A stretch of DNA of 64,000 nt. It comes from Roseibium hamelinense. Lineage in GTDB: Bacteria > Pseudomonadota > Alphaproteobacteria > Rhizobiales > Stappiaceae. The DNA lies in assembly GCF_007830545.1 (NCBI RefSeq), contig NZ_VLLF01000002.1:248001-312000 (forward strand), given 5' to 3'. The notes under the pieces are model-generated. The model made no database searches, was not told the DNA's origin, and worked only from the letters and a program-made list of their open reading frames with translations. Both the position numbers and the translations under genes were made by a program. Every line of letters begins with the position of its first letter. Within the stretch, counting starts at the first letter, position 1. This document shows, piece by piece, positions 1 through 8,258 of the stretch.

Positions 1-1225
1 CCATCAGGCTCCACAGGAAGTAGCCTTTCAGCGGGATGTCGGCGGTTAATGCATCGGCGCAGGCAGCAAGATGTTTTTCAAGATAATCCGTGCGCCGGGT
101 GTCCCTCACAACGCCGCTTTCAGGCTCCTCGTTGTAGCAGGCGCCGTTTTCTGTCACGTAGACCGGCGGCAAGTCATAGCGTTGGTACAGCGCCTTAAGC
201 AGGTCTGACAGGCCGTCTTCGTCCACTTCCCAGCCGATGTCAGTGATGGGCACATCGTCCTTGGGAGGATTGGCCACAGCTTTGGGGTAGCCGGTTTCGG
301 AGGCCAGATCTTCGCTGATGCGCCATGGCGTGTAGTAGTTCAGGCCCCACCAGTCCAGAGGCTGGTTGATGATCGCAAGATCGCCGCTCTCGATCGGCAT
401 CATGCTTCCAAAATTTTCAAGAATGTCGTCGTGATAGACGCCGTTGAAGATTGGCGACATGAAAATGTCGTTGTGAAACCGAAATGCGCGCTCCGATGCT
501 GCCATGTCTTCCGGAGCATTGCTTGCCGGATAGATGGAATACGCATTTAACACGGTTCCCAAGGGCAGGTCTGGCTGCGCCGCGCGGGCAGCCTGGACAC
601 TCAGGCCGTGGGCCAGGTTCAATGTGTGAACGGCCGCAGCAAATGCCTCGCGGCTTTTCTCGCCAGGTGCATGTATTCCGTAGAGGTGACTCAAATGGCA
701 AATGCACCAAGGCTCGTTGATAGTGGCAAGGGCATCCATCCGGTCGCCAAGGCGGCGCACGACGATGTCTGTGTATTCGGCAAAGGCCTCAGCCGTCGAG
801 CGCGCCGTCCAGCCGCCGTCGGCGGCGAGCGTCAAAGGCAAATCCCAGTGATAGAGTGTCGGATAGACCTTGAGCCCGCGTGCGACCATGCCGTCGATTA
901 GCCTGTCGTAGAAATCGAGGCCCCTTTCGTTCACCGGACCTCTTCCATCCGGCAGGATCCGTGGCCAGGCAATCGAAAACCGGTAGGCATCAACCCCCAG
1001 CGATTTGATCAGGTCCAGATCGCTCTCCCACAGGTGATAGTGGTCACAAGCTATATCACCGGAGTGCTGCTTGTAGACCCGCCCCGGCATCTTTGAAAAG
1101 GCATCCCAGATGCTTGGCCCCCTGCCGTCTTTTTTCGCGGCGCCTTCGATTTGATAGGCGGCGGTTGCTACACCGAACAAAAAATCATTTGGAAAGCGGG
1201 CGGCAAGGCTTTGAAGGGTGGGCAT
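1..1225 (-). CDS. GH1 family beta-glucosidase (3' end cut by window edge)
   Basis: Family 1 glycoside hydrolase that cleaves terminal beta-linked glucose or a related sugar, probably in the cytoplasm because no signal peptide is seen. Visible motifs are the N-terminal ATAAYQIEGA block, YRFSIAWPRI, the acid/base glutamate in INEPW (about residue 170) and the nucleophile in VTENGA (about residue 360), then GYFLWSLMD at the window edge. About 408 codons are present, so some 40 C-terminal residues of a normal ~450-residue enzyme are missing. The ATG at 1223-1225 gives the family-typical N-terminus. A LacI-type palindrome lies 43 bp upstream. Substrate specificity cannot be read from sequence. Confidence 0.9.
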   Translation of the reverse strand, partial: MPTLQSLAARFPNDFLFGVATAAYQIEGAAKKDGRGPSIWDAFSKMPGRVYKQHSGDIACDHYHLWESDLDLIKSLGVDAYRFSIAWPRILPDGRGPVNERGLDFYDRLIDGMVARGLKVYPTLYHWDLPLTLAADGGWTARSTAEAFAEYTDIVVRRLGDRMDALATINEPWCICHLSHLYGIHAPGEKSREAFAAAVHTLNLAHGLSVQAARAAQPDLPLGTVLNAYSIYPASNAPEDMAASERAFRFHNDIFMSPIFNGVYHDDILENFGSMMPIESGDLAIINQPLDWWGLNYYTPWRISEDLASETGYPKAVANPPKDDVPITDIGWEVDEDGLSDLLKALYQRYDLPPVYVTENGACYNEEPESGVVRDTRRTDYLEKHLAACADALTADIPLKGYFLWSLM

Positions 1226-1267
1226 ACATAGACCTGAAGTTGGTGCTTGAGTTTCGTTGGTATGATC

Positions 1268-1279
1268 CAAAGCGCTTTG
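1268..1279. promoter_or_regulatory. LacI-family type operator upstream of GH1 gene
   Basis: Perfect 12-bp palindrome CAAAGCGCTTTG centred on CG, 43 bp upstream of the GH1 start. The AAAGCGCTTT core is the usual shape of LacI-family sugar-regulator operators in alphaproteobacteria. No regulator gene is in the window, so this is inferred from motif and position. Confidence 0.55.
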
Positions 1280-1444
1280 AGGCAAGCGGTTTCTGTTCAT
1301 CGGCAAGAAGTGGCATGCCATGCCTGGCGGAGGGCGGATGTGTTTTTTGAGATTTTCGTCGTCATATGCGCTTCGAAGGCTCTTTGTCCCTTTTCAAAGC
1401 CATGATACGCCAACGGTCCATTTTGCCGTCAAAGGGAGGCGGAC

Positions 1445-1972
1445 TTGCCGGAACTGTTTATAATTGCAGCGGTTGCCCGAAACGGGGTTATTGGGGCGGA
1501 CAATGACATGCCCTGGAAGCTGTCCACTGACCTCAAGCATTTTAAGGCGCTAACGCTCGGAAAACCGGTGATCATGGGACGGAAGACATTTTTGTCGTTT
1601 GGCGGAAAACCTTTGCCGGGACGTCCACATATCGTCATTTCTCGTGATGCTGGATATGCGCCAGACGGCGCTGAAGCGGCGCCTTCCTTGCCTGCTGCGC
1701 TGGATCGTGCCCATCAAATCGCGCGTGAAACTGGTGCGGGCGAGATTGCGATCATCGGCGGCGGCCAGATCTACGCGCAAGCGATTGATCTCGCCGACAG
1801 GCTGGAAATCACGCAGGTTGATGCGGAACCCAATGGCGATACCCATTTCCCCGAAATTGATACAAAAACGTGGGAAGTCGTTCAGAGGATAGCAGGAGAG
1901 CGCAGACAGCGCGACACGGCTGATTTCGAATTCGTGACCTACCGCAGAAAGGGCAAAGCCCAGAATGACTGA
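1445..1972 (+). CDS. folA: dihydrofolate reductase
   Basis: Reduces dihydrofolate to tetrahydrofolate with NADPH, in the cytoplasm. The 175-residue protein has the DHFR landmarks: AVARNGVIG near the N-terminus, DMPWKLSTDL with the active-site acidic residue near 29, KPVIMGRKTF for NADPH binding, and IIGGGQIYAQA in the C-terminal half. Translation starts at TTG 1445, chosen because GGGAGG at 1434-1439 lies 5 bases upstream and the protein then begins exactly at the family N-terminus. The stop overlaps the next gene by 8 bases, so the two are probably co-translated. Confidence 0.93.
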   Translation: MPELFIIAAVARNGVIGADNDMPWKLSTDLKHFKALTLGKPVIMGRKTFLSFGGKPLPGRPHIVISRDAGYAPDGAEAAPSLPAALDRAHQIARETGAGEIAIIGGGQIYAQAIDLADRLEITQVDAEPNGDTHFPEIDTKTWEVVQRIAGERRQRDTADFEFVTYRRKGKAQND

Positions 1973-2447
1973 GACTCTTGTTTGGCAATGGCGTACACTG
2001 GATGAAATGACGGCTCGGGAGGTCCATGACCTTTTAAAGCTGCGACAAGATGTGTTCGTCGTTGAGCAAGCCTGTGCCTTTGGCGAAATCGACGGGCGGG
2101 ACCCACAAGCCCTGCATCTACTTGTATTCGACCCGGCGCAGACGGAGACGCAGAACAACGGCAATGGCACGCTTGTGGGAACTGTCCGTCTTTTTCCGGC
2201 AACGGAATCCGACCCGGCGAGCATCGGGCGCGTTGTGATCGCGCCCAGCCAGCGTCGCACAGGGCTAGGACGGAAAATCATGCAGGAGGGGATCAAGAAG
2301 GCGCGCGGCACGGCGCCGCACTGTTTGATCGAAGTTTCTGCGCAGGCGCATCTGGAGAAATTTTACGGAAGCCTGGGCTTCACGACGGTCTCGGAGATGT
2401 ATCTGGAAGACGATATTCCGCATATAGACATGCGGCTTTCTGCCTAA
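1965..2447 (+). CDS. ElaA-like GNAT family N-acetyltransferase
   Basis: 160-residue acetyltransferase of the ElaA type. The N-terminus (WRTLDEMTAREVHDLLKLRQ) and the VFVVEQ stretch are characteristic of ElaA, and the acetyl-CoA pyrophosphate loop is RRTGLGRKIM (about residues 97-106). Acceptor substrate is unknown for this family. It overlaps folA by 8 bases and is followed by a hairpin terminator, so folA-elaA probably forms its own unit ahead of hflK. Confidence 0.85.
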   Translation: MTETLVWQWRTLDEMTAREVHDLLKLRQDVFVVEQACAFGEIDGRDPQALHLLVFDPAQTETQNNGNGTLVGTVRLFPATESDPASIGRVVIAPSQRRTGLGRKIMQEGIKKARGTAPHCLIEVSAQAHLEKFYGSLGFTTVSEMYLEDDIPHIDMRLSA

Positions 2448-2461
2448 ACCTGCGGAAACCG

Positions 2462-2490
2462 GCCAGTTCTACCTTGAAACTGGGCTTTTT
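2462..2490 (+). terminator. Rho-independent terminator after the folA-elaA pair
   Basis: CCAGTT (2463-2468) pairs with AACTGG (2478-2483), followed by GGCTTTTT. The stem is short, so this is a modest terminator. It separates the acetyltransferase from hflK. Confidence 0.5.
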
Positions 2491-2662
2491 CGCGACCAAT
2501 TGGGGATATGAACCATTGCCGCAAAGACTTTGGAGGAGGTCGGTGCTGTCGTTGAAAGGCTCCGGTAACCCCCCTATAACCTGCGGCATGACAAACGGGT
2601 GATGAAGAGGGGACCTAACAGGCTAATCTGTCAGGTTCTTCACCACTAAGAAGGAAGTTTGG

Positions 2663-3850
2663 ATGCCTTGGAGCAATCAGTCAGGTGGCGGTGGCCCCTG
2701 GAAAGGTGGCGGGAACAATGGTGGCCCGTGGGGCAACGGCGGTGGCAATAACGGCGGCCCTTGGGGCGGTGGTGGCCCTGGCCGTGGCGGCGGAGGCGGC
2801 GGCAATCCGCCCGACCTGGAGGAGCTGCTGAAAAAAACCCAAGATCGTATGAAGACCGTATTGCCGGGCGGCGGCGGTGGTCTCGGCGTTTTCGGGGTTC
2901 TTGCAATCATTGCGGTCGTGGGCGTTGTGTGGATGCTGTCCGGCTTTTACCGCGTTGATGAAGGCGAGGTTGGTGTTGAGCTCGTTCTTGGTAAGGTTGT
3001 CGACCAGACCGCTCCGGGCTTGAACTACAACTGGCCATATCCGATCGGTGAGGTTTACAAACCGACAGTCCAGCGTCAGCGCGAGCTGACTGTGGGCGTT
3101 GAAGAGTTCTTGAGCGGCACTTCGGTGCGCGCACGCGATGTTCCGCAGGAAAGCTTGATGCTGACCGGTGATGAAAACATTGTTGATGTGGGTTTCAAGG
3201 TGCAGTGGCGTATCAAAAACACCCGCGAGGGCATCAACAACTACCTCTTCAACGTTCAAAACCCGGAAGGGACCGTAAAGGCGGTGGCTGAAAGCGCAAT
3301 GCGTGAGGTTGTTGGATCGTCTAACATTGACTCGATCCTGACCGAAAACCGCGTGGCCATCCAGAATGATGTTGACGCGCTGATGCAAAAGACTCTGGAC
3401 ACATACCAAGCCGGCATCGAGATCACCGAAGTGCAAATGCAGAAGGTGGACCCGCCCCAGCAGGTCATCGATGCATTCCGTGATGTTCAGGCAGCTCGGG
3501 CCGACCAGGAACGTATTCAGAACGAGGCGCAAACCTATGCGAACCGGGTAGTTCCCGAGGCGCGCGGTGAAGCTGCCCGGGTTTTGGAAGCCGCCAACGC
3601 CTACCGGGACCAAACCATTGCGGAAGCAACTGGTCAGTCCCAGCGGTTCACGAAGATCTATGAGGAATACAAAAATGCTCCGGACGTGACGCGTGAACGT
3701 CTCTACCTGGAGACATTGGAGAAAGTCTTGGGTTCAAACAACAAGATCATCATCGACAGCAATTCAACAGGTCAAGGTGTTTTGCCTTACCTGCCGCTGA
3801 ACGAACTGAACCGCGGTGGCTCGCAAGCCAACCGGTCGGGAGGTAATTGA
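2663..3850 (+). CDS. hflK: FtsH protease modulator HflK
   Basis: SPFH/band-7 protein that forms a large periplasmic cage with HflC around the membrane protease FtsH and modulates quality control. The 395 residues comprise a glycine-rich cytoplasmic N-tail (about residues 5-50, repeated GGPWG-type units), one transmembrane helix (about 73-95) starting GVFGVLAIIAVV, the SPFH domain (YRVDEGEVGV onward) and a long coiled coil (about 270-340). It begins the hflK-hflC-DUF2065 unit. The stop codon lies 2 bases before the chosen hflC start. The glycine-rich tail is common in HflK but is extreme here. Confidence 0.95.
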   Translation: MPWSNQSGGGGPWKGGGNNGGPWGNGGGNNGGPWGGGGPGRGGGGGGNPPDLEELLKKTQDRMKTVLPGGGGGLGVFGVLAIIAVVGVVWMLSGFYRVDEGEVGVELVLGKVVDQTAPGLNYNWPYPIGEVYKPTVQRQRELTVGVEEFLSGTSVRARDVPQESLMLTGDENIVDVGFKVQWRIKNTREGINNYLFNVQNPEGTVKAVAESAMREVVGSSNIDSILTENRVAIQNDVDALMQKTLDTYQAGIEITEVQMQKVDPPQQVIDAFRDVQAARADQERIQNEAQTYANRVVPEARGEAARVLEAANAYRDQTIAEATGQSQRFTKIYEEYKNAPDVTRERLYLETLEKVLGSNNKIIIDSNSTGQGVLPYLPLNELNRGGSQANRSGGN

Positions 3851-3852
3851 TC

Positions 3853-4791
3853 ATGCGCGGCGCTATCCTAGCGATTGTACTGGCGATTGCAGCCATTGGT
3901 GGCTACATGTCGCTCTTCATCGTAAACCCAACCCAACAGGCCCTCGTGTTGACATTTGGTCAGATTGACAAGGTCGTCACCGAGCCCGGTTTGAACTTCA
4001 AGTACCCTTTGATCCAGAACGTCGTGTATCTGGACAAGCGGATCCTTGATTTGAACATGTCTCCGCAGGAAGTTATTGCGTCCGACAAAAAGCGCCTCGT
4101 CGTTGACGCTTTTGCCCGGTACAAAATCGACAATCCGGTTTTGTTCTATCAGCGTGTGAACAATATCCGGGAAGCAAACCAGCGCTTGTCGACCTTCTTG
4201 CAATCATCCTTGCGCTCGGTTCTTGCAACGGCGTCCTTTACGGCAGTTGTTCGGGATGACCGCTCAGGCCTCATGGAAAATATCCGCCGTGATGTTAGTG
4301 CGAGTGCTGCGGATCTCGGCATCGAAGTTGTTGATGTAAAAATCCGCCGTGCGGATCTTCCGGAGGCGAACTCGCAGGCCATCTTTGCACGCATGCAGAC
4401 CGAACGTCAGCGGGAAGCAGCTGAAATCCGGGCACAGGGTGAAGAGCAATCTCGCCGAATCCGGTCGCGCGCTGACCGCGATGCGACAGTTCTGGTCGCT
4501 GAGGCACGCCGCGACTCCGAGATCATCCGCGGTGACGGGGATGCCGAGCGGAACCGGATTTTTGCCAATGCCTTTGGCGCTGATCCGGACTTCTTCGCCT
4601 TCTACCGGTCCATGCAAGCTTACGAAGCCGGTCTGCGTCAGGGCGACACAAGTCTCGTTCTGTCACCGGACAGCAGCTTCTTCCGCTATTTCAACAACCC
4701 GATGGGTCAGCCGTTGGAACAGGAGACGGCGCCGTCTGATACGACAACGGCACCTAACCTGGCGGCGACCCGTCCTGCACAGGCGCAATGA
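3853..4791 (+). CDS. hflC: FtsH protease modulator HflC
   Basis: Partner of HflK in the membrane complex that regulates FtsH. The 312-residue protein has an N-terminal signal anchor (about residues 2-20), the SPFH domain (VNPTQQALVLTFGQ; YKIDNPVLFYQRV), a coiled coil rich in R/E/A (about 180-235) and a low-complexity tail. The ATG at 3853 is preferred over TTG 3847 because GGGAGGT (3838-3844) is 8 bases ahead of it. Its last codons overlap the next gene (ATGA), indicating translational coupling. Confidence 0.95.
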   Translation: MRGAILAIVLAIAAIGGYMSLFIVNPTQQALVLTFGQIDKVVTEPGLNFKYPLIQNVVYLDKRILDLNMSPQEVIASDKKRLVVDAFARYKIDNPVLFYQRVNNIREANQRLSTFLQSSLRSVLATASFTAVVRDDRSGLMENIRRDVSASAADLGIEVVDVKIRRADLPEANSQAIFARMQTERQREAAEIRAQGEEQSRRIRSRADRDATVLVAEARRDSEIIRGDGDAERNRIFANAFGADPDFFAFYRSMQAYEAGLRQGDTSLVLSPDSSFFRYFNNPMGQPLEQETAPSDTTTAPNLAATRPAQAQ

Positions 4792-4973
4792 ACGATCTGA
4801 TTACTGGGATCGGTCTGGTGCTTGCGATTGAGGGAACCCTTTATGCAGTTGCACCAGGCGGCGCCAAGTCCATGATGCGCAGCGCCCTTGAAACACCGGA
4901 TGGCGTGTTAAGGGGTGCGGGGCTTGTTGCCCTTGCGATCGGAGTTCTCGTTGTGTGGTTTGTGCGCGGATAA
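4788..4973 (+). CDS. DUF2065 family small membrane protein
   Basis: 61-residue protein with two hydrophobic segments (about residues 4-24 and 41-59), matching DUF2065, a family repeatedly found directly after hflC. It overlaps hflC by 4 bases. Function is unknown. Its position implies a role with HflKC/FtsH, which is inference from context only. A strong terminator follows. Confidence 0.85.
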   Translation: MNDLITGIGLVLAIEGTLYAVAPGGAKSMMRSALETPDGVLRGAGLVALAIGVLVVWFVRG

Positions 4974-4986
4974 CGCAAATGTTGTT

Positions 4987-5018
4987 AAACGGGCGGTCAA
5001 CTTTTTGACCGCCCGTTT
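4987..5018 (+). terminator. strong terminator ending hflK-hflC-DUF2065
   Basis: Perfect 14-bp stem, AAACGGGCGGTCAA (4987-5000) with TTGACCGCCCGTTT (5005-5018), 4-base loop, followed by TATATT. It can act on both strands. It separates the HflKC unit from degP. Confidence 0.9.
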
Positions 5019-5096
5019 TATATTCGAATTCAGTTTTAATGCTGATAGTGTCTGTCTATGGACAGACCCTAAAAACGGGATGGAGGAAGACGCCCT

Positions 5097-6581
5097 ATGG
5101 CCCCTCAGATGATTCAACGAAGCCTCGCGGCCTTGCGTACGGTTGGTGCGGCTGCGCTACTCGGCGGACTGGTTGCCCTGCAACCGGTGTGCAGTGCCTT
5201 TGCGCAAGGGCCAGCTTCGGTCGCCGATTTGGCGGAAAACCTCGCTGATGCGGTTGTGAATATCTCAACCGCGCAGACTGTAGAAGGGCGGCGGTCAGTG
5301 CCGATGCCGCAGGTTCCGGACGGATCGCCGTTCCAGGAGTTCTTTGAAGAGTTTTTCAACCGTCAGAACCGGGATGACGACCGCCCGCGCCGGGTTCAGT
5401 CCCTCGGATCGGGTTTTGTGATTGATGGCGAAGAAGGCATCATCATAACCAACAACCACGTCATCGAAGGCGCCGACGAGATAACGGCAAATTTCAATGA
5501 CGGAACCAAACTGAAGGCCGAACTGATCGGCACGGATGAAAAGACCGATATTGCGGTCTTGAAAGTCGAGCCTGAAAGCCCGCTCAAGGCGGTCAATTTC
5601 GGCGATTCCGATGTATTGCGGGTCGGCGATTGGGTTATGGCGATCGGCAACCCGTTTGGCCTTGGCGGTACGGTCACCGTTGGCATCGTTTCATCGCTCA
5701 ACCGCGACATCAACTCAGGTCCTTACGACAACTTCATTCAGACAGATGCGTCGATCAACCGGGGGAATTCCGGCGGGCCGCTGTTTGATATGCAAGGCAA
5801 CGTGGTTGGTATCAACACGGCAATCATTTCGCCGTCCGGCGGATCAATCGGCATCGGTTTCGCAATTCCGGCCACAACGGCGACCCGTGTAATTGCTCAG
5901 CTGCGCGAGTTTGGCGAAACGCGGCGGGGCTGGCTTGGTGTGCGAATTCAAGAAGTCACCGATGAAATTGCCGAGAGCCTCGATATGAACGAGGCAATGG
6001 GCGCGCTTGTTGCCGGTGTTACTGCTGGCGGGCCTGCAGAAGAAGCCGAGATAGAACCGGGCGACGTTATTCTCGAGTTTGATGGCCGGGAAGTGGAATC
6101 CATGCGTGAGCTGCCGCGGATGGTAGCTGAAACGGCGATCGGCAAGGCGGTGACCGTGGTTGTTCTGCGCAAGGGCGAAAGAGTGACCCTGGATGTGACC
6201 CTAGGCCGCCTCGAAGAAGCTTCTGTTGATGGCGAAGCCTCTGAGGACATTGTCGAAGACGATGCTGAGACACCTGCGCAGCGGGAGATGCTGGGCATGA
6301 TCCTATCGGAGCTTGACGAAGCCGGCCGTGAGGAATTCGGCATTGACGGTGATGTCACAGGTGTCCTCGTGCGCGAGGTCGCTCCAGGCTCATCTGCAGA
6401 GGAAAAACGGATCCAGGCCGGCGATGTGATCAAGGAAGTTGCCCAAGAGCCTGTGTCGACACCAGCCGAAGTTGGCGAGCAGGTTGAAAAACTCAAAGAA
6501 GACGGCCGCCGGACAGCTTTGCTGCTTTTGGCGAATGAAAGCGGCGAACTCCGGTTTGTACCCGTCCGGATTGAAGAATAG
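5097..6581 (+). CDS. Do family periplasmic serine endoprotease (DegP/DegQ-like)
   Basis: Secreted HtrA-type protease and chaperone for misfolded envelope proteins. The 494-residue precursor has a signal peptide (about 1-36, cleaved near CSAFAQ), a trypsin-like domain with the triad His (TNNHVIEG), Asp (KTDIAVLKV) and Ser (RGNSGGPL), and two PDZ domains (about 275-365 and 395-490). An acidic linker (EDIVEDDAET) lies between the PDZ domains. ATG 5097 follows GGAGGA. It lies downstream of hflKC, a common alphaproteobacterial arrangement, but has its own transcription unit bounded by terminators on both sides. Confidence 0.93.
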   Translation: MAPQMIQRSLAALRTVGAAALLGGLVALQPVCSAFAQGPASVADLAENLADAVVNISTAQTVEGRRSVPMPQVPDGSPFQEFFEEFFNRQNRDDDRPRRVQSLGSGFVIDGEEGIIITNNHVIEGADEITANFNDGTKLKAELIGTDEKTDIAVLKVEPESPLKAVNFGDSDVLRVGDWVMAIGNPFGLGGTVTVGIVSSLNRDINSGPYDNFIQTDASINRGNSGGPLFDMQGNVVGINTAIISPSGGSIGIGFAIPATTATRVIAQLREFGETRRGWLGVRIQEVTDEIAESLDMNEAMGALVAGVTAGGPAEEAEIEPGDVILEFDGREVESMRELPRMVAETAIGKAVTVVVLRKGERVTLDVTLGRLEEASVDGEASEDIVEDDAETPAQREMLGMILSELDEAGREEFGIDGDVTGVLVREVAPGSSAEEKRIQAGDVIKEVAQEPVSTPAEVGEQVEKLKEDGRRTALLLLANESGELRFVPVRIEE

Positions 6582-6601
6582 CAATTGCTGGCTGATCATT
6601 G

Positions 6602-6626
6602 AAAAGGGCGCCGGTGGCGCCCTTTT
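6602..6626 (+). terminator. terminator after the Do protease gene
   Basis: AAAAGGGCGCC (6602-6612) pairs with GGCGCCCTTTT (6616-6626) around a 3-base loop, with further T residues after the stem. Strong intrinsic terminator. Confidence 0.9.
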
Positions 6627-6677
6627 TTGTTCATCAATACTTCGGCATTTGCGGCTGTCTGCGGGCAGTGCAGCTGG

Positions 6678-7016
6678 CTAAACGAAGGAAAAATCGTCCT
6701 GGGCCGCTGGCAATGCCATGCCAACAGGATCAATAGACGCGGCGCCCATTTCAAGCGCCGGCAAGGAACTTTGCTCTGCAATCGCTTCAACACTGCTTGG
6801 AGCGTTCGCATTGGAGGTTGCACTCCTGACAGCATTTACAGCCTCGGCAACAGTGACAACCACGTTCACAACCGCATCGGCAACTGTCTCAAAAATGTCG
6901 GCGACCCGTGTCGCGGTCGCAGCGTCCCCTATGAGCGAACCAACAACCTCAATTCCGGTCGCGACTGCATCAATGACTTTGTCTGCAATTGATTTGAAAG
7001 AAGTCCACCAGCCCAT
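6678..7016 (-). CDS. small alanine/valine-rich protein of unknown function
   Basis: I do not recognise this 112-residue protein. It starts MGWWTSFKSIADKVIDAV and carries a run of amphipathic, Ala/Val/Thr-rich heptad-like sequence (about residues 10-68), then a Ser/Ala-rich tail ending DDFSFV. There is no signal peptide or clear membrane span. An AGGAAATGGG stretch directly at the start supports the ATG. It is isolated between the Do protease (convergent) and serB. The style resembles small alanine-rich structural proteins such as those of the reb locus at 43-47 kb, but I see no RebB signature. Confidence 0.55.
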   Translation of the reverse strand: MGWWTSFKSIADKVIDAVATGIEVVGSLIGDAATATRVADIFETVADAVVNVVVTVAEAVNAVRSATSNANAPSSVEAIAEQSSLPALEMGAASIDPVGMALPAAQDDFSFV

Positions 7017-7346
7017 TTCCTTGTCCTCACTCTATCTTGTTGTTGCAATGTCCGAAGCTCACTGACGCCTCACGGCCGTGCTTCGGAAATTACACTTTAT
7101 ACGAGTAATATGAAATGATGCATCTTAATTATGCAGCTAGGTGAAACACTGTTGCTTTGGCTGGCGCCAACACGCGCGCCATTTGCCATGCCTCTCAACC
7201 CTTTTTCGATGTGTTGTGCTGCGAAAAGCGCCGAATTTACAATTAGGTAGAGTAGCGATTTGTGCGCAGCTTGTACGGTTTCTTGGGAGTATCCGGGCCT
7301 CTGCAAGGCAGGTCCCTCAACATCACACACTGGTGCCGACAGCCCC
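7017..7346. other. intergenic region without a gene
   Basis: 330 bp between the start of the unknown small gene and the end of serB, both on the minus strand. The part next to 7016 is AT-richer (7090-7135) and probably holds the promoter of the small gene. I see no convincing ORF, RNA gene or terminator for serB here. Confidence 0.4.
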
Positions 7347-8237
7347 TTAGCTCAGTGCAAAGTCGCGATTTGAGTAGCCTTGAAAATACAGCAGGGCGGT
7401 TAAGTCGCCATGGTCAATCCGGAAATCCGCGGCTTCCGCAACAGCCGGTTTCGCGCGGTAAGCAATTCCAGCACCGGCCAAATCGATCATCGCCAGATCG
7501 TTTGCACCGTCGCCAACCGCGATCGCATCGTTGGGCGTCAATTGCTTTTCGCTGAGCAGTTCCGCAAGGCGGTCTCTTTTGGCGTCCCGTCCCAGTATGG
7601 GCTCAGCCACCTTTCCGCTTAGTCTGCCGTTTTCTTCCAAAAGTGTGTTCGCCCGGTGTTCATCAAACCCGACCAGATTGGCAATGGCTTTTGTGAAGTG
7701 CGTAAAGCCCCCCGAAACCAGCGCGCAATAGGCGCCATTGGCCTTCATTGTCTGGACCAACGTGCGCCCCCCCGGCATCAGGTGGATGCGTGTCGACAAG
7801 ACCGTTTCAATGGTCGATGTCGGCAGGCCTTCCAAAAGGGATACCCGCTCACGCAAGGCCGGCTCAAATGCGATCTCTCCGCGCATGGCACGTTCGGTGA
7901 TTTTGGAAATACGGTCCTTCAAGCCAAGCTCTGCCGCAAGTTCATCGATACACTCTTGCCGGATCATCGTGGAATCCATGTCAGCGATCAGGAGTTTGCG
8001 GCGCCGTCCGTCCTGCAGCTGAACAAACACATCCACTTTTGCATCGCCGGTAACCCGCCGCAGGTGTGTCTCGAGCGACTTTTTGTCGAGGTTATCGACA
8101 AAGAGATCGGCAGCGATTCCGTCGGCCAGGATCACCGGCTCTCTCGACAGGTTGAGGGCATGGGTGGCCGCCTCCAGCAGCGCCTCGTTGACGGCAGGCC
8201 TTGCCGGATTTGACACGAGCGTTGCAACAAGAGACAT
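7347..8237 (-). CDS. serB: phosphoserine phosphatase
   Basis: HAD-family enzyme for the last step of serine synthesis, hydrolysing phosphoserine. The 296-residue protein has an N-terminal regulatory portion (about 1-75), then the nucleophile motif DMDSTMI, motif II in LVSGGFTHF and motif III/IV in AVGDGANDLAMI. Start ATG 8237 (MSLVATLVSN) fits known SerB N-termini; longer upstream extensions would run into miaA. Its start lies only 21 bp from that of miaA on the other strand. The serine-pathway gene serA is at 31.6 kb in this window. Confidence 0.93.
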   Translation of the reverse strand: MSLVATLVSNPARPAVNEALLEAATHALNLSREPVILADGIAADLFVDNLDKKSLETHLRRVTGDAKVDVFVQLQDGRRRKLLIADMDSTMIRQECIDELAAELGLKDRISKITERAMRGEIAFEPALRERVSLLEGLPTSTIETVLSTRIHLMPGGRTLVQTMKANGAYCALVSGGFTHFTKAIANLVGFDEHRANTLLEENGRLSGKVAEPILGRDAKRDRLAELLSEKQLTPNDAIAVGDGANDLAMIDLAGAGIAYRAKPAVAEAADFRIDHGDLTALLYFQGYSNRDFALS

Positions 8238-8258
8238 GGAGCGGATCCTGAGTTTGGA

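Noticed and set aside
2690-2810. Tandem GGTGGC-type repeats as a CRISPR or minisatellite
   Set aside because: They encode the glycine-rich tail of HflK, common in the family, and lack regular spacers.
6678-7016. Extra reb-family gene near 6.8 kb
   Set aside because: Similar in being small and Ala/Val-rich, but the RebB core motifs are absent.
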